From: Variovorax sp. V93
GTDB lineage: Bacteria > Pseudomonadota > Gammaproteobacteria > Burkholderiales > Burkholderiaceae_C
Length of the DNA stretch: 64,000 nt
Assembly: GCF_041154485.1 (NCBI RefSeq)
Contig: NZ_AP028670.1
Location: 124,001 to 188,000 of the forward strand
Direction: 5' to 3'
Shown piece after piece: positions 9,020 through 18,279 of this stretch. The translations under genes were made by a program, and so were the position numbers. Position 1 is the first letter of the stretch. Each line of letters opens with the position of its first letter. The notes below the pieces were generated by a model. It was not told the origin of the DNA. It worked only from the letters and a program-made list of their open reading frames with translations, and made no database searches.

Positions 9020-9879
9020 CCCCGTTCACGCGGAATCCCCGTCACGGTCACGGGCAAAGGGTCCCGCGTCGCGCGCTTGAAGATGGACGGCGAGACGCCG
9101 GTGTGCTCCTTGAAAAATCGCGAGAAATTTCCGGGAGCAGAGAAGCCGAGATCCAACGCGACGTCTGTCAGTGCGCTGCCTTCCGCCACGCGCCGCATGG
9201 CTTCTTCGACGCGAACGCCGCTCCAGAAGACCTGCGGCGTCGTGTTGAGTTGGTCGCGGAACAGGGCGAAGAAGTGGCCGCGCGACAAGCCCACCTTGGC
9301 TGCGATTTCATCAATGGTCGTGATCTCCGACACATGCTCCCGCATGTAGGCAATGGCGCCGCGCAGCCGTTGGTCGAGCAGCACGCCCACGCTGGCCGCA
9401 GATGGTTCGACACCGCCGGCGGTGGAGGAGGTCGCGATGGCGGCCTCCAGCAGCCGTTCGACCTCTTTGTCGATGGTCGATCGGACGTCCTTGGCGGAGA
9501 TGATCAGATCGAGCACACGCCAGCATGATCGGCGCAGCGCGGCGTTGATGGGTACGCGAGGCGAAGGAAACCGAAAGCTGCGTCCTGTGGCGTTGCCGAG
9601 GTTGTCCAGCCACTCTTGCGAAATCATGAAGACCAGGAACAGGCAGGAACCGCCGCCGCTGTCCATGACCATGTCATGCGCCTCGAACGCGTTGACGCCC
9701 AGCGCAACGTTTTCGCCATAGGGAACGACTTGGCTGCCCACGTGGGCAACTGCACGCGTACCGCCGAGCCAAAGGGCGAGTTGCGATTCCGAATGCGCGT
9801 GCGCAACCAGGTTGGCACGCGCTTCCAGAACGATCGCCGTACCAAACGCCCCTTCGCGTAGCGCATATGCCTTCGACAT
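8995..9879 (-). CDS. AraC-family transcriptional activator
   Basis: About 294 residues. An N-terminal cupin-like sensor portion is followed by two helix-turn-helix motifs (residues about 190-275), e.g. IDEIAAKVGLSRGHFFALFR and VALDLGFSAPGNFSRFFKEH with the common GVSPSIFKR end. The start MSKAYAL at 9879 is chosen over the ATG at 9906 because AAGGA lies eight bases upstream of it and nothing comparable precedes the other. The gene is divergent from the hydrolase/amidohydrolase genes at 10174-12363, its most likely targets, and convergent with the Bug gene. Confidence 0.88.
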   Translation of the reverse strand: MSKAYALREGAFGTAIVLEARANLVAHAHSESQLALWLGGTRAVAHVGSQVVPYGENVALGVNAFEAHDMVMDSGGGSCLFLVFMISQEWLDNLGNATGRSFRFPSPRVPINAALRRSCWRVLDLIISAKDVRSTIDKEVERLLEAAIATSSTAGGVEPSAASVGVLLDQRLRGAIAYMREHVSEITTIDEIAAKVGLSRGHFFALFRDQLNTTPQVFWSGVRVEEAMRRVAEGSALTDVALDLGFSAPGNFSRFFKEHTGVSPSIFKRATRDPLPVTVTGIPRERGQSTFPMR

Positions 9880-10102
9880 CTCTCGGGTCCTTGAATCATG
9901 GATCAACGGCGCAATTGTTCGTCCGGACGCGCCTTGCGATCCCTCATTTCCGGGTAAATCCCTAGCACTTCACCTGACTCCGTGATACGTCACAGGATGC
10001 GGCGATAAGCGTCCGGGCGCTCCCGTTTCTACAGTTCCCTGATCCCGCGGTACCTTGACCGGCATCACGGAATCCGCAGACAAAACACAGGAGCACACCG
10101 CC

Positions 10103-10165
10103 ATGCGCATCGCAATCTGCCTCTTCGACGGCACTCGACGCTTCATCGAGAACAAGTTCGTCTGA
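10103..10165 (+). CDS. Possible 20-residue leader ORF upstream of the alpha/beta hydrolase
   Basis: ATG at 10103 preceded by AGGAG (10089-10093) opens a 20-codon frame, MRIAICLFDGTRRFIENKFV, ending TGA at 10163-10165, eight bases before the hydrolase start at 10174. The spacing would permit translational coupling. It may be a genuine leader, or the remnant N terminus of a lost gene, since many FAH-family proteins start with MRIA-type sequences. No similarity can be confirmed. Confidence 0.35.
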   Translation: MRIAICLFDGTRRFIENKFV

Positions 10166-10173
10166 GCGGTCCC

Positions 10174-10956
10174 ATGGCGACACAGTTTATCCACGGCCTG
10201 GCCGTCGAGGTCGACGGCAGCGGCGACGCGCTGCTGTGCATTCATGGGCTTGGCGGCTCGTCGAATACCTGGACGCCACTTCTTGCAGCGTTGTCGGATT
10301 TCAAGCTCATTCGCCCGGACCTTCCCGGCAGTGCACGTTCGCCACTGCTTCAGGAGGCGATCTCGGTCGAGGGTTGTTCAGCGGCTCTTGAAGCGTTGCT
10401 CGCCAGCCTGGGCGTCGAATCGATGCACGTCGTTGCGCACTCGCTCGGAACCGTCGTTGCGCAGCACCTCGCGGTGCGCAATCCTGGCAAGCTCAGGTCG
10501 CTCGTGCTCTTCGGCCCGCTGGTCGCGCCGCCTGAGGCGGCCCGGCCGAACCTAATGGCGCGCGCAGCAGCCGCGCGTGGCGGCGCAGCGGCCATGCAGG
10601 AGATCGCCGACACCATCGTCAAGGGCGCCACCAGCCAGGACACGAAGGCGCAGCAGCCCGCAGTACTTGCGCTGGTAAGGGAAAGCGTGATGCGCCAGCC
10701 GCCGGAGGGCTATGCGCAAAGCTGTGAAGCGCTGGCCGCTGCGCAGCCGGCCGAGATCGAGCGGATCGAGGTGCCGACATTGCTGGTCACGGGCGACCAG
10801 GACGGCGTCTCCCCTCCCGCCAGCGTGGCCGCCATGGCTTCGCGCATCGCAGGATCGCGACAGGTGGTCCTCGAAGGCTGCGGCCACTGGACGACCTTCG
10901 AAAAACCACAGCGCTGTATGCAGGAACTCGAACAGTTCTACGCATCGCTGCACTGA
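10174..10956 (+). CDS. Alpha/beta-fold hydrolase (3-oxoadipate enol-lactonase / C-C hydrolase-like)
   Basis: 260 residues, the size of PcaD/MhpC-type hydrolases. The oxyanion-hole motif LLCIHGLGGSSNTW is near residues 20-33, the nucleophile elbow is AHSLG (Ser about residue 91), the acid is probably the Asp in VTGDQDGVSPP, and the catalytic His is in GCGHWTTFEKP near the C terminus. All triad elements are therefore present. PcaD opens beta-ketoadipate enol-lactone and relatives cleave ring-fission products, so an ester, lactone or vinylogous diketone is a reasonable substrate class. It is followed after 66 bases by the amidohydrolase, in the same direction, and lies divergent from the araC gene. 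Confidence 0.85.
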   Translation: MATQFIHGLAVEVDGSGDALLCIHGLGGSSNTWTPLLAALSDFKLIRPDLPGSARSPLLQEAISVEGCSAALEALLASLGVESMHVVAHSLGTVVAQHLAVRNPGKLRSLVLFGPLVAPPEAARPNLMARAAAARGGAAAMQEIADTIVKGATSQDTKAQQPAVLALVRESVMRQPPEGYAQSCEALAAAQPAEIERIEVPTLLVTGDQDGVSPPASVAAMASRIAGSRQVVLEGCGHWTTFEKPQRCMQELEQFYASLH

Positions 10957-11022
10957 TCTTTTCTTTCAACCGCTCACGTTCCCTCAACCCGTTTCCGGCA
11001 CCACGGCCGGAGGAGACAAGCC

Positions 11023-12363
11023 ATGACACGTACAGCATTCACCAATGTCCGCATCTTCGACGGATCGGGCGAGGACGCCTATGTCGGCGATGTTCTGGTC
11101 GAAGGCAAACGTATCGCTGAGGTCGCGCGCGCGCCCAAGCGCGTGAGCACCGACGACGCGCGCGTGATCGAGGGCAAGGGTCGATTTCTCATGCCAGGCA
11201 TGACCGAAGCACACACGCATTTCTCGTGGAACGACCAGCCTTCACTCGCCGCGATTCAGTTCATGCCGCCCGAGGAACACATGCTGTGGTGCGTGCGGGT
11301 CGCCAAGCGCTATCTCGACATGGGCTGGACTTCAGCCATCGGTGCGGCGGCAGCCAAGCCGCGGCTGGATGTCGTGCTGCGCAATGCCATCGACGCCGGC
11401 GAGTTTCCCGGGCCGCGCTACCTCGCGGGCAGCCAGGAACTCACCACCATCGGCGCGCTGGGCGACAACACCTTGCCGCACATGAAGTTCGAGGAGCTGA
11501 GTTTCGGCAGCGTGTGCAGTGGACCCGAGGAGATCCGCAGATCCGCCCGGACCTTCATCAAGTATGGCGTCGATCACCTGAAGATCAATTTGTCCGGCGA
11601 GTACATTGCCGGCCTGCCGGCCGAAATGTCTCCGTTTGCCGAGGACGAAGTGGCGATGCTCGCCCAGGAGGCCAAGCGGTATGGCAAGCGCATGGCGGCC
11701 CATGCGCGGTCCAGTGAATCGGTGAAGCAATGCGTCCGGCACGGCATCGAGATGGTGTATCACGCCAGCTTTGCGGATACGGAAGCGCTGGACATGCTCG
11801 AAGTCGCAAAGGACAGGCACTTCGTTGCGCCAGGTATCGGCTGGCTGATTCGTACCACCTACAACGCGGCCGAGTACGGGATCACCGAAGCCGTCGCCAC
11901 CCAGATGGGCTACAAGCGGGAGCTCGAGATTGCATCGGCAACGCTGCGCGAGATGCACAAGCGCGGCATTCGTGTCCTTCCAGGTGGCGACTACGGTTTT
12001 GCCTGGATGCCGCACGGTACCAACGCGAACGACCTGCAGTACTTCGTCGACTACGTCGGCATGACGCCGAAGGAAGCGTTGATGTCGGCGACGAAGCTCG
12101 GCGGCCAGATCATGCAGCGCCCCGACGAACTGGGGCAGCTGAAGGCGGGCTTCCTGGCTGACATCGTTCTCGTGGACGGCGATCCGCTCCAGAACCTTGC
12201 ACTGCTGACAGATCCCGCGAAGGTTCAGCTAGTGATGAAGGACGGCGTGATCCACAAGGACTGCGCCACGCCGGTCCCGGCCCAGGCGGCGCTGCACCTG
12301 GAGGGCGCGGACTCACCCCTACAGGAACAAGGCGTTCGGGAAGCGCTGGCGGAGATGACCTGA
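11023..12363 (+). CDS. Metal-dependent amidohydrolase family protein
   Basis: 446 residues. It has the amidohydrolase-superfamily layout: a small beta-sandwich from both ends (FTNVRIFDGSGEDAYVGDVL; LGQLKAGFLADIVLVDGDPL) around a TIM barrel. Metal-site residues visible are the H-x-H pair (EAHTHF, His-64 and His-66), Lys-187 (DHLKINLSGEY) as the possible carboxylated bridge, His-227 (AAHARS) and His-247 (VYHASF), and an Asp in LPGGDYGF. The set suggests a binuclear site acting on an amide, peptide or imide bond, as in the Zn-dependent dipeptidase/arginine-carboxypeptidase group. RBS is AGGAGACAA at 11011-11019. Substrate unknown. Confidence 0.85.
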   Translation: MTRTAFTNVRIFDGSGEDAYVGDVLVEGKRIAEVARAPKRVSTDDARVIEGKGRFLMPGMTEAHTHFSWNDQPSLAAIQFMPPEEHMLWCVRVAKRYLDMGWTSAIGAAAAKPRLDVVLRNAIDAGEFPGPRYLAGSQELTTIGALGDNTLPHMKFEELSFGSVCSGPEEIRRSARTFIKYGVDHLKINLSGEYIAGLPAEMSPFAEDEVAMLAQEAKRYGKRMAAHARSSESVKQCVRHGIEMVYHASFADTEALDMLEVAKDRHFVAPGIGWLIRTTYNAAEYGITEAVATQMGYKRELEIASATLREMHKRGIRVLPGGDYGFAWMPHGTNANDLQYFVDYVGMTPKEALMSATKLGGQIMQRPDELGQLKAGFLADIVLVDGDPLQNLALLTDPAKVQLVMKDGVIHKDCATPVPAQAALHLEGADSPLQEQGVREALAEMT

Positions 12364-12439
12364 ACCGGACGCCGGAACAGCGCCTATAGCCCGAGACCGT
12401 TCTGCACGTCGATTCCGCGGTTGAGACGGACGTACCTGG

Positions 12440-14032
12440 TCAAAGGGCCAGAGACAGTACTCGCCCTGACAGAGGTGCATTGGTCAGTGTGTCGATCGGC
12501 ACGCTGTGCCGCGCGGTCGTGATGACCAACCTTTCCCCCTCGCCCTCGACGGGCGGTGCAAAAGCCAGGTCGGTCGCACACGGCACGGGCAGTCCAACCA
12601 CCCGGTCGAGCTGTCCGTCCGCCGTGAAGCGAACCACCGACCAGCCGTCGTGTAGCGCCGTCCAGATACCACCGGCCGCGTCGAACGCCAGGCCGCTGAT
12701 GCGCCCGGACCCTCTGGGCACGGTGGCGAGGCGGCGCACGATGCCCCTCTCCTGCTGCAGCTTCAAGATCGTGCCGGAACCCGGGGCGGTTGCATAGAGC
12801 ATCTGGTCCTGCGGGTGCCAGCCGAGCGCCTGCACAGGCTCGCCTATGCGCCATTGCACGTCGAGCGTGCCATCTTCGCGCAGGCGGCCGATGGCCGAGC
12901 CAGCCTCAGGCAACGCCAACGCGGCCCAGAGGATGCCGTCCTTGCCGTTGCAGGCCGCGAGCACCTGGCCCGAAAGCCATGGCGCGAAAGGCGAAGACCG
13001 CCCGTCGGCACAGACCCGCTGCGCACCGCGCTCGTGCACCGCGACCACGTCGTCGCCATGGCGCAGCAGCGCGACCACCGGCGCCTCGATGTTGGCGAGT
13101 TCGCGGTCCCGCCCATTCGCATAGAGATGCACCGAAGGCGCGAGCGCATCGGCCCACCAGAGCCGGCTGCCGTCGGCAGACCACAGGGGATGCGCCCCAT
13201 GAAATGCCCAATGGCCGGGCAGCGCCGTCACCGCCGCCTCGGTCTCCGGTGCTGGATCAGTGCCGACCGCTTGGAGTTGAGCGCCGATGCGGCGCGCAGC
13301 CTCTGCCACCTCGGGCCCCAGCAGTTCGAGCCGCCCCCGCGTGAGCCGGTACGCCGGTCCCGCCACGCTGATCGCCCCGCGCACCTGCCCCGCCGCATCG
13401 ACCACCGGCGCGCCCACGCAACGCACGCCCAGCACGATCTCCTCGTCGTCGATGGCGTAGCCGCGCGCCTTGGTGATGCGCAGCTCGGCCTGCAGGCGGC
13501 GCCGGTCGGTGATGGTGAGCGGCGTGAACGGCTTCAGCACCGCGTCGCGCACGATGGCATCGCGCGCCTCGTCGGGCATGGCCGAGAGAATGGCCTTGCC
13601 CTGGCTTGTGCAGTGCACCGGCTTGCGCTGCCCGAGTACGGCCGCCGAACGCTGGCTGTGCGCGCCGTCGCAGCGCTCCAGCGAAATGACTTCGCGCCCA
13701 TCGAGCGCGGCCAGGTAGCTCGTCTCCCCCGTGAGGTCGCGCAGCGCGCGCAGTTCGAACGCGGCGGCCGCCACGAGGTCGGGCATGGCGTAGGCCTGGC
13801 GTGCCATCTCGAAGCAGCGGAAACCCAGGCAGTAGACCTTGCGCAGCGGATCACGCCGCACGAGCCCGCGCGCGACCAATGTGGCGAGCAGGCGGTAGAC
13901 GGTGGTGCGCGGCAGGTCGAGTTGTTCGGCCAGCTCGCTCTGGCCCAGCCCTCCGGCCGAGGAACCGATGGCGTCGAGCACGTCGAGTGCCTTTTCGAGG
14001 GCACCGGTGCCCTCGCCGGGAGTGGTGGCCAT
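12440..14032 (-). CDS. IclR-family regulator fused to an SMP-30/gluconolactonase-like beta-propeller domain
   Basis: 530 residues, about twice a normal IclR protein. Residues 10-70 are the IclR winged helix (LGQSELAEQLDLPRTTVYRL) and about 80-255 the IclR effector domain (VISLERCDGAHSQRS, CTSQGKAILSAMP, GYAIDDEEIVLGVRCVGAPV). After a linker, residues 272-530 form a propeller-like region with the SMP-30 opening (HPLWSADGSRLWWADALAPS) and later blade motifs (RISGLAFDAAGGIWTALHDG, ATDLAFAP). There is no stop or frameshift between the parts. It is divergent from the aldarate-type operon at 14207, and a lactonase-like domain could sense or hydrolyse a sugar-acid lactone. Whether the extra domain is catalytic is unknown. 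Confidence 0.88.
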   Translation of the reverse strand: MATTPGEGTGALEKALDVLDAIGSSAGGLGQSELAEQLDLPRTTVYRLLATLVARGLVRRDPLRKVYCLGFRCFEMARQAYAMPDLVAAAAFELRALRDLTGETSYLAALDGREVISLERCDGAHSQRSAAVLGQRKPVHCTSQGKAILSAMPDEARDAIVRDAVLKPFTPLTITDRRRLQAELRITKARGYAIDDEEIVLGVRCVGAPVVDAAGQVRGAISVAGPAYRLTRGRLELLGPEVAEAARRIGAQLQAVGTDPAPETEAAVTALPGHWAFHGAHPLWSADGSRLWWADALAPSVHLYANGRDRELANIEAPVVALLRHGDDVVAVHERGAQRVCADGRSSPFAPWLSGQVLAACNGKDGILWAALALPEAGSAIGRLREDGTLDVQWRIGEPVQALGWHPQDQMLYATAPGSGTILKLQQERGIVRRLATVPRGSGRISGLAFDAAGGIWTALHDGWSVVRFTADGQLDRVVGLPVPCATDLAFAPPVEGEGERLVITTARHSVPIDTLTNAPLSGRVLSLAL

Positions 14033-14206
14033 AGTGGAGAAGCCCTTGTTTGCCTGTTTGTCTCAGATAACGGTACTGCGTGTGTCGTGCAGGGCAGCAA
14101 CGCAGCTGCAACCCATTCTATTTTTGGACCTGTCTCCTTACAGTGAGTGTTCCGCCCCCGCGATGACCTGTGGTCTCGTCCGATCCCACCATTTGAGACA
14201 GCTTCC
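14033..14206. promoter_or_regulatory. Divergent promoter region between iclR fusion and rraA-like operon
   Basis: A 174-base spacer that must hold promoters for both directions. It carries TGTCTCA at 14059-14065 and its exact complement-inverted partner TGAGACA at 14194-14200, with another TGTCTC-like word in the middle. These are possible but unproven regulator contacts. The GC content drops in the middle (TCTATTTTTGG near 14117). No clear -35/-10 pair could be assigned. Confidence 0.35.
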
Positions 14207-15016
14207 ATGACGACGTCCCTGCCCAAGCCGCTGGCCAGCATCCCCCAGCGCGCCCCCACTCCCTTCGTGCCCGATGCGGTGCTCGACCGCCTCGCCAAGG
14301 CCACGAGCGGCTCGCTGACCACGCAGCTCTACATCAAGGGCTTTCGCCAGCCGGTGCTGCACGGCTTGACGCCGTTGAACAAGAAGATCAAACCATTCGC
14401 AGGCCGGGCCTACACGATGCGTTTCATTCCCGCGCGGGAAGACGTCGACGTGTACGGCAACCTCACGACCGAGCCCAGCGCCGACAACCTGCAGTGGGTG
14501 GGCGTGGAGCAGATTGAACCCGGCCACGTGCTGGTGATCGACAGCAACAAGGATGGCCGCGCCGCCTCGATGGGCAACATGCTCATCACCCGCATGATGA
14601 TGCGCGGCGCGCGCGGCGTGGTCACCGATGGCAGCTTTCGCGACGGCACCGAACTGAAGGAAATGGACTTTCCGATCTGGTGCACCGGCGTGACCGCGAC
14701 CACGCGGCTGTCCTACCACCACGTGGCCGACCTGCAGGTGCCGATCGGCTGTGCCGGCGTGGCCGTGTACCCCGGCGACGTGATCCACGGAGACGGCGAC
14801 AACATCACCGTGATCCCCGCGCATCTGGCCGAGGAGATGGCAGACCTGTGCGAGAAGCGCGACGACATCGAGGCCTACCTGGCCCTGCGCGTGCAGGCCG
14901 GCGAGGCGCTGTGGGGCCTGTACCCGCCCAGCGACGCGACGCGCCGCCAGCATAAGGAATGGGTGGCCGCCGGCCGCCCCAAGATCAAGCCCGCGCAGCC
15001 CGCCGGCGCGCGCTGA
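14207..15016 (+). CDS. RraA-like family protein (4-hydroxy-4-methyl-2-oxoglutarate aldolase type)
   Basis: 269 residues. The start at 14207 (MTTSLPKPLASIPQ) is taken rather than 14147 because the shorter frame fits the family. The RraA/HMG-aldolase fold is indicated by GRAYTMRFIP, GVVTDGSFRDGTELKEMDFP (the G-x-x-x-R-D substrate/metal region) and IGCAGVAVYPGDVIHGDGDN. Members in catabolic clusters are Mg-dependent class II pyruvate aldolases or oxaloacetate decarboxylases; others bind RNase E. Being first in a sugar-acid operon, an aldolase or decarboxylase role on a 2-oxo acid is the better reading. The NTF2-like gene follows after 13 bases. Confidence 0.85.
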   Translation: MTTSLPKPLASIPQRAPTPFVPDAVLDRLAKATSGSLTTQLYIKGFRQPVLHGLTPLNKKIKPFAGRAYTMRFIPAREDVDVYGNLTTEPSADNLQWVGVEQIEPGHVLVIDSNKDGRAASMGNMLITRMMMRGARGVVTDGSFRDGTELKEMDFPIWCTGVTATTRLSYHHVADLQVPIGCAGVAVYPGDVIHGDGDNITVIPAHLAEEMADLCEKRDDIEAYLALRVQAGEALWGLYPPSDATRRQHKEWVAAGRPKIKPAQPAGAR

Positions 15017-15029
15017 ACCGGAAAGAGAC

Positions 15030-15485
15030 ATGACCTACTACGCCCCCGACTACTACGACGGCCTGATCCGCCGTTACTTCGACGCCTGCAATGCGGCCGA
15101 CTACCAGGCGCTGATCGACTGCTTCACGCCCGACGCGGTGCACTACTTCCCGGCCGGCCTGCCGGAGGTGCCCTGGCGCACGGCCGACACCATCGCGAAG
15201 AAGTGGATCTGGTGCGTGGAGACGCTGGGTTCGCAATGGACCATCGAGCGCATCCTGATCAGCCACGACAAACCCGAGGCCATGATCGAGTGGACGCACT
15301 GGAAGAACAAGAGCGGCACGGCGCTGCGCGGCGCCGAGTGGTACGACTTCGAGAACGGCAAGATCAAGGAGATCCGCGCCTACTACGCCTCGCCGGCCGA
15401 CAAGGGCACGCCCATCAACGAACTGGTCGACTTCGACTATGCCGGGCGTGGCTACGCGCTCAAGAGCGAAGGGACTGCCAGGTGA
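15030..15485 (+). CDS. NTF2-like (SnoaL-type) cone-fold protein
   Basis: 151 residues of the cone-shaped alpha+beta fold: an N-terminal helix (YDGLIRRYFDACNAADYQAL), the 'tpDavhy' strand (DCFTPDAVHYFPAGL), and a curved sheet ending in WYDFENGKIKEIRAYYA. SnoaL-like proteins include isomerases, cyclases, dehydratases and pure binding proteins, so the activity is open. AAAGAGA precedes the ATG. The stop overlaps the GTG start of the following Dabb gene, so translation is coupled, and the pair may form one enzyme system. Confidence 0.8.
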   Translation: MTYYAPDYYDGLIRRYFDACNAADYQALIDCFTPDAVHYFPAGLPEVPWRTADTIAKKWIWCVETLGSQWTIERILISHDKPEAMIEWTHWKNKSGTALRGAEWYDFENGKIKEIRAYYASPADKGTPINELVDFDYAGRGYALKSEGTAR

Positions 15486-15775
15486 TCCGCCACGTCGTGC
15501 TCTTTCGCCGCAAGACGGACGTCGAGAAGGACCTGGCGCGCGAAGCCGCGCTGGCCGAGCGGATGGCTGCCCTGGGCGCGCAGATTCCGGCGATCCGCCA
15601 CTGGCGCGTGGCCGCGAACGAGCTCGTGCGGCCGATCAGCTGGGACTACGTGCTGGAGTCCGAGGTCGAGAGCGCCGCAGCGCTCGACGCGTACCTGTTC
15701 CATCCCCTGCACCAAGCCTTGGTCGCAGATCTCAAGCCCTACTTCGACTGGGCCGCCGTCGACTACACCGTTTAA
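15482..15775 (+). CDS. Dabb (stress-responsive A/B barrel) domain protein, GTG start
   Basis: 97 residues read from GTG at 15482, overlapping the preceding stop as GTGA. It starts with the family signature [13 protein letters not shown], has the conserved HWRVAANEL strand and ends with the [20 protein letters not shown] helix that is diagnostic of Dabb ferredoxin-like dimers. Dabb proteins in catabolic operons are small dimeric proteins, some of them cyclases or isomerases. A second Dabb gene at 41780 is in a comparable position in the aromatic operon. The aldehyde dehydrogenase begins one base after the stop. Confidence 0.82.
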   Translation: MIRHVVLFRRKTDVEKDLAREAALAERMAALGAQIPAIRHWRVAANELVRPISWDYVLESEVESAAALDAYLFHPLHQALVADLKPYFDWAAVDYTV

Positions 15776-15776
15776 C

Positions 15777-17372
15777 ATGACTACCATCACCCTCACCGGC
15801 GACATGCTCGTCGGCGCCAGCGCCGTGCGCGGCAGCGCAGGCACTCAGCGCGCCTTCAACCCCTCCACCAACGCCGAGATCGCCGAGCCCAGCTTCGGCC
15901 TGGGCGACGCGGCCGACGTGGACCGCGCGGCCACGCTGGCCGCCGCGGCGTTCGACACCTATCGGAGTTTGCCGCTGGCCACGCGCGCGGCGTTCCTGGA
16001 GACAATCGCCGAGAACATCCTGGCGCTCGGCGACACGTTGATCACGCGTGCGCACGAAGAATGCGGCCTGCCCATCGCGCGCCTGCAGGGTGAGCGTGGC
16101 CGCACGGTGAGCCAGTTGCGCCTGTTCGCCAAGGTCGTGCGCGACGGCCATTTCCTCAAGGCCACGATCGATCCGGCCCAGTCCACGCGCCAGCCGCTGC
16201 CGCGCGCCGACCTGCGCTTGGCCAAGCTGCCGCTGGGCCCGGTGGCGGTGTTCGGCGCCAGCAACTTCCCGCTGGCCTTTTCGGTGGCCGGCGGCGACAC
16301 GGCCGCCGCGCTGGCCGCGGGCGCGCCCGTGATCGTGAAGGCGCACAGCGCGCACCTGGGCACGTCCGAACTGGTGGGCCGCGCGCTGCAGCAGGCGGTG
16401 CAGGCCCACGGCCTGCCCGAGGGCGTGTTCTCGCTGCTGATCGGCGCCGGCCGCCAGATCGGCGAGGCGCTGGTGGCCCACCCGGCGATCCAGGCCGTCG
16501 GCTTCACCGGCTCGCGCCAGGGCGGCTTGGCGCTGCAGAAGATCGCCAACGCACGGCACCAGCCCATCCCGGTCTATGCCGAAATGAGCAGCATCAACCC
16601 CGTGTTCCTGCTGCCGGCGGCGCTGGCTGAGCGGGCCGAATCCATCGGCAAGGGCTTTGCCGCCTCGCTCGCCCTGGGCGCGGGCCAGTTCTGCACAAAC
16701 CCCGGTCTTGTGCTGGCCTGCGACGGCCCCGGCTTTGCCGGCTTTCTGCAGGCCACGCACGATGCGTTGACCGCCACGCCGGCGCAGACCATGCTCACGC
16801 CCGGCATCCACGCGGCCTACCAGACCAGCTCGCAGAAAGTCGGTGCCACGCCCGGCGTGGAAACCGCGGTGTTGGGGGGCGGGGCGGGCGATCGGCCCAA
16901 CGCCGCGCAGGCTGCGCTGTATGTGACCGATGCCGCACGGTTCCTGGCCACGCCCACGCTCCGCGAAGAAATGTTCGGCCCCGCCGCCATCGTCGTTCGC
17001 ACACGCGACATGCAGGAGATGCTGCAGGTGGCGGAGCAACTGGAAGGCCAGCTGACCGCGACCTTGCAGCTGGACACCGCCGACCATGCGGACGCGCGCC
17101 GCCTGCTGCCTGTGCTCGAACGCAAGGCTGGCCGCATCCTGGTCAACGGCTTCCCGACGGGCGTAGAGGTCTGCCACGCGATGGTGCACGGCGGCCCATT
17201 CCCGTCCACCTCGAACGCGATGTTCACCTCGGTCGGCGCCGAGTCCATCGAGCGCTTCCTGCGCCCCGTGTGCTACCAGGACCTGCCGGACGCGCTGCTG
17301 CCCGCCGCGTTGCAGCAGGCCAATCCGCTGGGCCTGTGGCGCATGGTCGATGGCGCTGTGCGCCAGCCCTGA
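15777..17372 (+). CDS. 2,5-dioxovalerate (alpha-ketoglutaric semialdehyde) dehydrogenase, NADP type
   Basis: 531 residues, the length and style of the ALDH subgroup that oxidises 2,5-dioxopentanoate to 2-oxoglutarate, the last step of galactarate/glucarate and pentonate catabolism. The nucleotide-binding segment is [20 protein letters not shown] (157-176), GFTGSRQGG lies near 242-250, the general base is Glu-269 ([14 protein letters not shown]) and the catalytic cysteine Cys-306 ([11 protein letters not shown]). Neighbours (aldose epimerase, RraA-like aldolase, uronate dehydrogenase and galactarate dehydratase 10-13 kb away) fit this role. The exact aldehyde substrate is inferred. Confidence 0.88.
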   Translation: MTTITLTGDMLVGASAVRGSAGTQRAFNPSTNAEIAEPSFGLGDAADVDRAATLAAAAFDTYRSLPLATRAAFLETIAENILALGDTLITRAHEECGLPIARLQGERGRTVSQLRLFAKVVRDGHFLKATIDPAQSTRQPLPRADLRLAKLPLGPVAVFGASNFPLAFSVAGGDTAAALAAGAPVIVKAHSAHLGTSELVGRALQQAVQAHGLPEGVFSLLIGAGRQIGEALVAHPAIQAVGFTGSRQGGLALQKIANARHQPIPVYAEMSSINPVFLLPAALAERAESIGKGFAASLALGAGQFCTNPGLVLACDGPGFAGFLQATHDALTATPAQTMLTPGIHAAYQTSSQKVGATPGVETAVLGGGAGDRPNAAQAALYVTDAARFLATPTLREEMFGPAAIVVRTRDMQEMLQVAEQLEGQLTATLQLDTADHADARRLLPVLERKAGRILVNGFPTGVEVCHAMVHGGPFPSTSNAMFTSVGAESIERFLRPVCYQDLPDALLPAALQQANPLGLWRMVDGAVRQP

Positions 17373-17385
17373 GCGCGGCTTGGCC

Positions 17386-18279
17386 ATGAACCCCGTCAGG
17401 CTGCGCGTCGGCCGCGCCGAGTTGCGCCTGCTGCCTGCCGCCGGCGGGCGCATCACCGCCTGCACGCTGGCCGCGCCGGACGGCACGCTGCAGCAGATAC
17501 TGCAGCTCTACCCCGAGCAGCACGCCGACCTTGACCGATGGGCCAAGGGAGGCATCTACCCGCTCGTGCCCTACAACGGGCGCATCCGCGATGCCCGGTT
17601 GCGGCACGCCGATCGCGACTGGGCGCTGACACCGCACGCGGGCAGCCCCCACACACTGCACGGCATCGCCCAGCGCCGGCCCTGGCAACTGCTGGCGTGC
17701 GATGCGAGCCGGGCGAGCCTGGTCTACATGCACGCCGCCGACACGCACTGGCCGTGGGCATTCGAGGCGACCATGGACGTCGCGCTGGACCCGGGCCGCG
17801 TGCGCATCGCGCTCACACTGCGCAACACCGGCAACGCGGACATGCCGGGCGGCGTGGGCCTGCACCCGTACTTCGTGCACCGGGCCGACAATCAGGTGCG
17901 GTTCGATGCCGGCCCCGATTGGCCGTTCGACGCCGACTACCTGCCGCGAGAGCCCGCGGCCGATGGCAGACATCGCCGCCCCTGGACGGTGGGCGCAGCG
18001 GACTTCGCGGCTGGCGAGGTCACGCACTTCATTGCGGACTGGTCCGGCACGCTCGATATCCGTTCTGCGCAGGCCAGACCCGTCCGGCTGCTCGCCAGCG
18101 GCGCGATGGACCAGCTCGTCATCCACCGGCCCGCGAACGCACCACACGTCTGCATCGAGCCGGTCAGCCATCTGCCCGATGGCTTCAACCTGCACGCACG
18201 CGGCGCGACGGGCACAGGCACCCGCATCCTGGCGCCCGGCGCGCAGCTGCAGGGGCAGCTCGACATCGTGCTGGGATGA
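17386..18279 (+). CDS. Aldose 1-epimerase family protein (galactose mutarotase-like)
   Basis: 297 residues from ATG 17386; an earlier in-frame ATG at 17350 lies inside the dehydrogenase gene. The galactose-mutarotase beta-sandwich is seen in GGIYPLVPYNGRIRDARL, the substrate-binding His in SPHTLHG, the catalytic His in GVGLHPYFVHRAD and the catalytic Glu in VCIEPVSHLPDGFN. It interconverts alpha and beta anomers of an aldose or uronate, supplying the right anomer to a dehydrogenase such as the uronate dehydrogenase at 27442. It is last in the 14207 operon, 13 bases after the ALDH gene and convergent with a lysR gene. Confidence 0.88.
   Translation: MNPVRLRVGRAELRLLPAAGGRITACTLAAPDGTLQQILQLYPEQHADLDRWAKGGIYPLVPYNGRIRDARLRHADRDWALTPHAGSPHTLHGIAQRRPWQLLACDASRASLVYMHAADTHWPWAFEATMDVALDPGRVRIALTLRNTGNADMPGGVGLHPYFVHRADNQVRFDAGPDWPFDADYLPREPAADGRHRRPWTVGAADFAAGEVTHFIADWSGTLDIRSAQARPVRLLASGAMDQLVIHRPANAPHVCIEPVSHLPDGFNLHARGATGTGTRILAPGAQLQGQLDIVLG

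Noticed and set aside
12364..12439. Possible terminator between amidohydrolase and the IclR fusion
   Set aside because: Only a CCGG-x3-CCGG stem of four pairs is present; too weak to call.
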